Of a DNA stretch of 13,564 nt, positions 13,059 through 13,564 are shown piece by piece. Location: contig CAXTTV010000135.1 of assembly GCA_964247295.1 (NCBI GenBank), positions 1-13,564 of the forward strand, read 5' to 3'. This stretch comes from CAXTTV01 sp964247295 (GTDB taxonomy: Bacteria; Chloroflexota; Ktedonobacteria; Ktedonobacterales; Ktedonobacteraceae). The stretch's first letter is position 1; the number at the start of each line of letters is the position of its first letter. The translations under genes were made by a program, and so were the position numbers. The notes under the pieces were generated by a model that saw only the letters and a list, made by a program, of their open reading frames with translations, did not search any database and was not told the DNA's origin.

Positions 13059-13564
13059 ATGATTGAGCATCTTTCCTTAGCAGAGCAACATTATCTAAAA
13101 ACTATTTATCTTTTACAGCAAGAGGGTGGGCAGGTAACAACGCAGCAACTAGCAGAGGAGCTGGGCGTCAAGCCCGCCTCAGTTTCCGCAATGATCAAGC
13201 ATCTATCGGAGACGGGAACCGAAGGGCCCTATATAGAGCGGACGCCATATCGCAGAATGGCATTAACTATCAAAGGCAGGGTGGTCGCGCTTGAACTGGT
13301 CAGGCATCAGCGGTTGCTTGAGTTGTTTTTGGTTAAATATCTGGATTACCCATTGGAGCGGGTTTATGCTGAAGCCGAGCGACTGGCTCCGGTAATCTCT
13401 GAGGAGTTAGAGGATCTTATTGATCTCAAGTTGGGATATCCGACGCGAGATCCCTATGGCGCGCCGATCCCCGGTCCCGATGGCAGTATTCAAAAATCTG
13501 ATGAGCAATCGATCAACCAGTTGCAGGAAGGCCAGGGGGGGATTATCGTCCGCATTCCGGGGGG
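13059..13564 (+). CDS. DtxR/MntR-family transcriptional regulator, 3' end cut by the window
   Basis: The frame opens at the ATG at 13059 (M-I-E-H-L-S) and stays open to the right edge, giving 168 residues. GGAGAGGGGG lies just upstream. Residues about 7-75 are the winged helix: AEQHYLKTIYLL, then TTQQLAEELGVKPASVSAMIKHLSE with the recognition helix, then a wing ending LTIKG. Residues about 78-130 are the dimerisation and metal-binding domain, and DPYGAPIPGPDG (131-142) is the family linker. The C-terminal SH3-like domain starts at about 155 and is incomplete. Compared by eye with DtxR and MntR, most metal ligands are changed: Q84 for the His in RRHRLLE, Y103 for H98, and A110-P111 for the Glu-His pair of ExxEH. 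H11 and K14 stand where MntR has D8 and E11. E88 and E107 remain. It may sense another ligand or bind constitutively. Confidence 0.85.
   Translation, partial: MIEHLSLAEQHYLKTIYLLQQEGGQVTTQQLAEELGVKPASVSAMIKHLSETGTEGPYIERTPYRRMALTIKGRVVALELVRHQRLLELFLVKYLDYPLERVYAEAERLAPVISEELEDLIDLKLGYPTRDPYGAPIPGPDGSIQKSDEQSINQLQEGQGGIIVRIPG

Overview
The window looks like chromosomal DNA of a Ktedonobacteria-type member of the Chloroflexota. The main evidence is two F420-dependent enzymes (a glucose-6-phosphate dehydrogenase and a PPOX-class flavin/deazaflavin oxidoreductase), a HEAT/LRR/pentapeptide-repeat protein, a GH3 beta-glucosidase with a PA14 insert, a secreted clan GH-A glycosidase, middling GC in the genes and AT-rich intergenic promoters. 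This assignment is inference from gene content. An actinobacterium is the main alternative and fits the base composition less well.

Layout: 1-547 is non-coding and rich in short hairpins. It carries one copy of a diverged dispersed repeat whose second copy lies at about 5842-5929. Then come eleven genes that alternate strictly in strand: secreted beta-sandwich protein (+, 548-1297), secreted GH-A glycosidase (-, 1385-2761), HEAT-LRR-pentapeptide solenoid (+, 2980-4476), B3/B4-domain protein (-, 4494-5192), PPOX F420 enzyme (+, 5390-5812), GH3 beta-glucosidase (-, 6043-8556), tandem GNAT acetyltransferase (+, 8745-9641), F420-dependent glucose-6-phosphate dehydrogenase (-, 9725-10738), Cys/Met PLP enzyme (+, 11017-12240), VIT/CCC1-type iron/manganese transporter (-, 12287-12874), and a DtxR/MntR-family regulator running off the right edge (+, 13059-13564). 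No two neighbours share a strand, so there are no operons in view. Four of the five convergent gaps contain a terminator-like hairpin that could serve both sides. The divergent gaps are AT-rich regulatory regions.

How the genes may work together: the GH3 enzyme releases glucose inside the cell, and the Fgd-like enzyme oxidises glucose 6-phosphate while reducing F420, which PPOX-type enzymes can consume. This is a plausible metabolic link but not an operon. The VIT transporter and the DtxR-like regulator form a divergent metal-homeostasis pair. A near-consensus DtxR/IdeR box lies between the -35 and -10 of the regulator, yet by eye the regulator has lost most canonical metal ligands. That is the most surprising point in the window. 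The second is the seamless junction between cysteine-type 23-residue LRRs and 29 pentapeptide repeats in a protein that resembles the sensor half of a STAND/NACHT protein without the ATPase.
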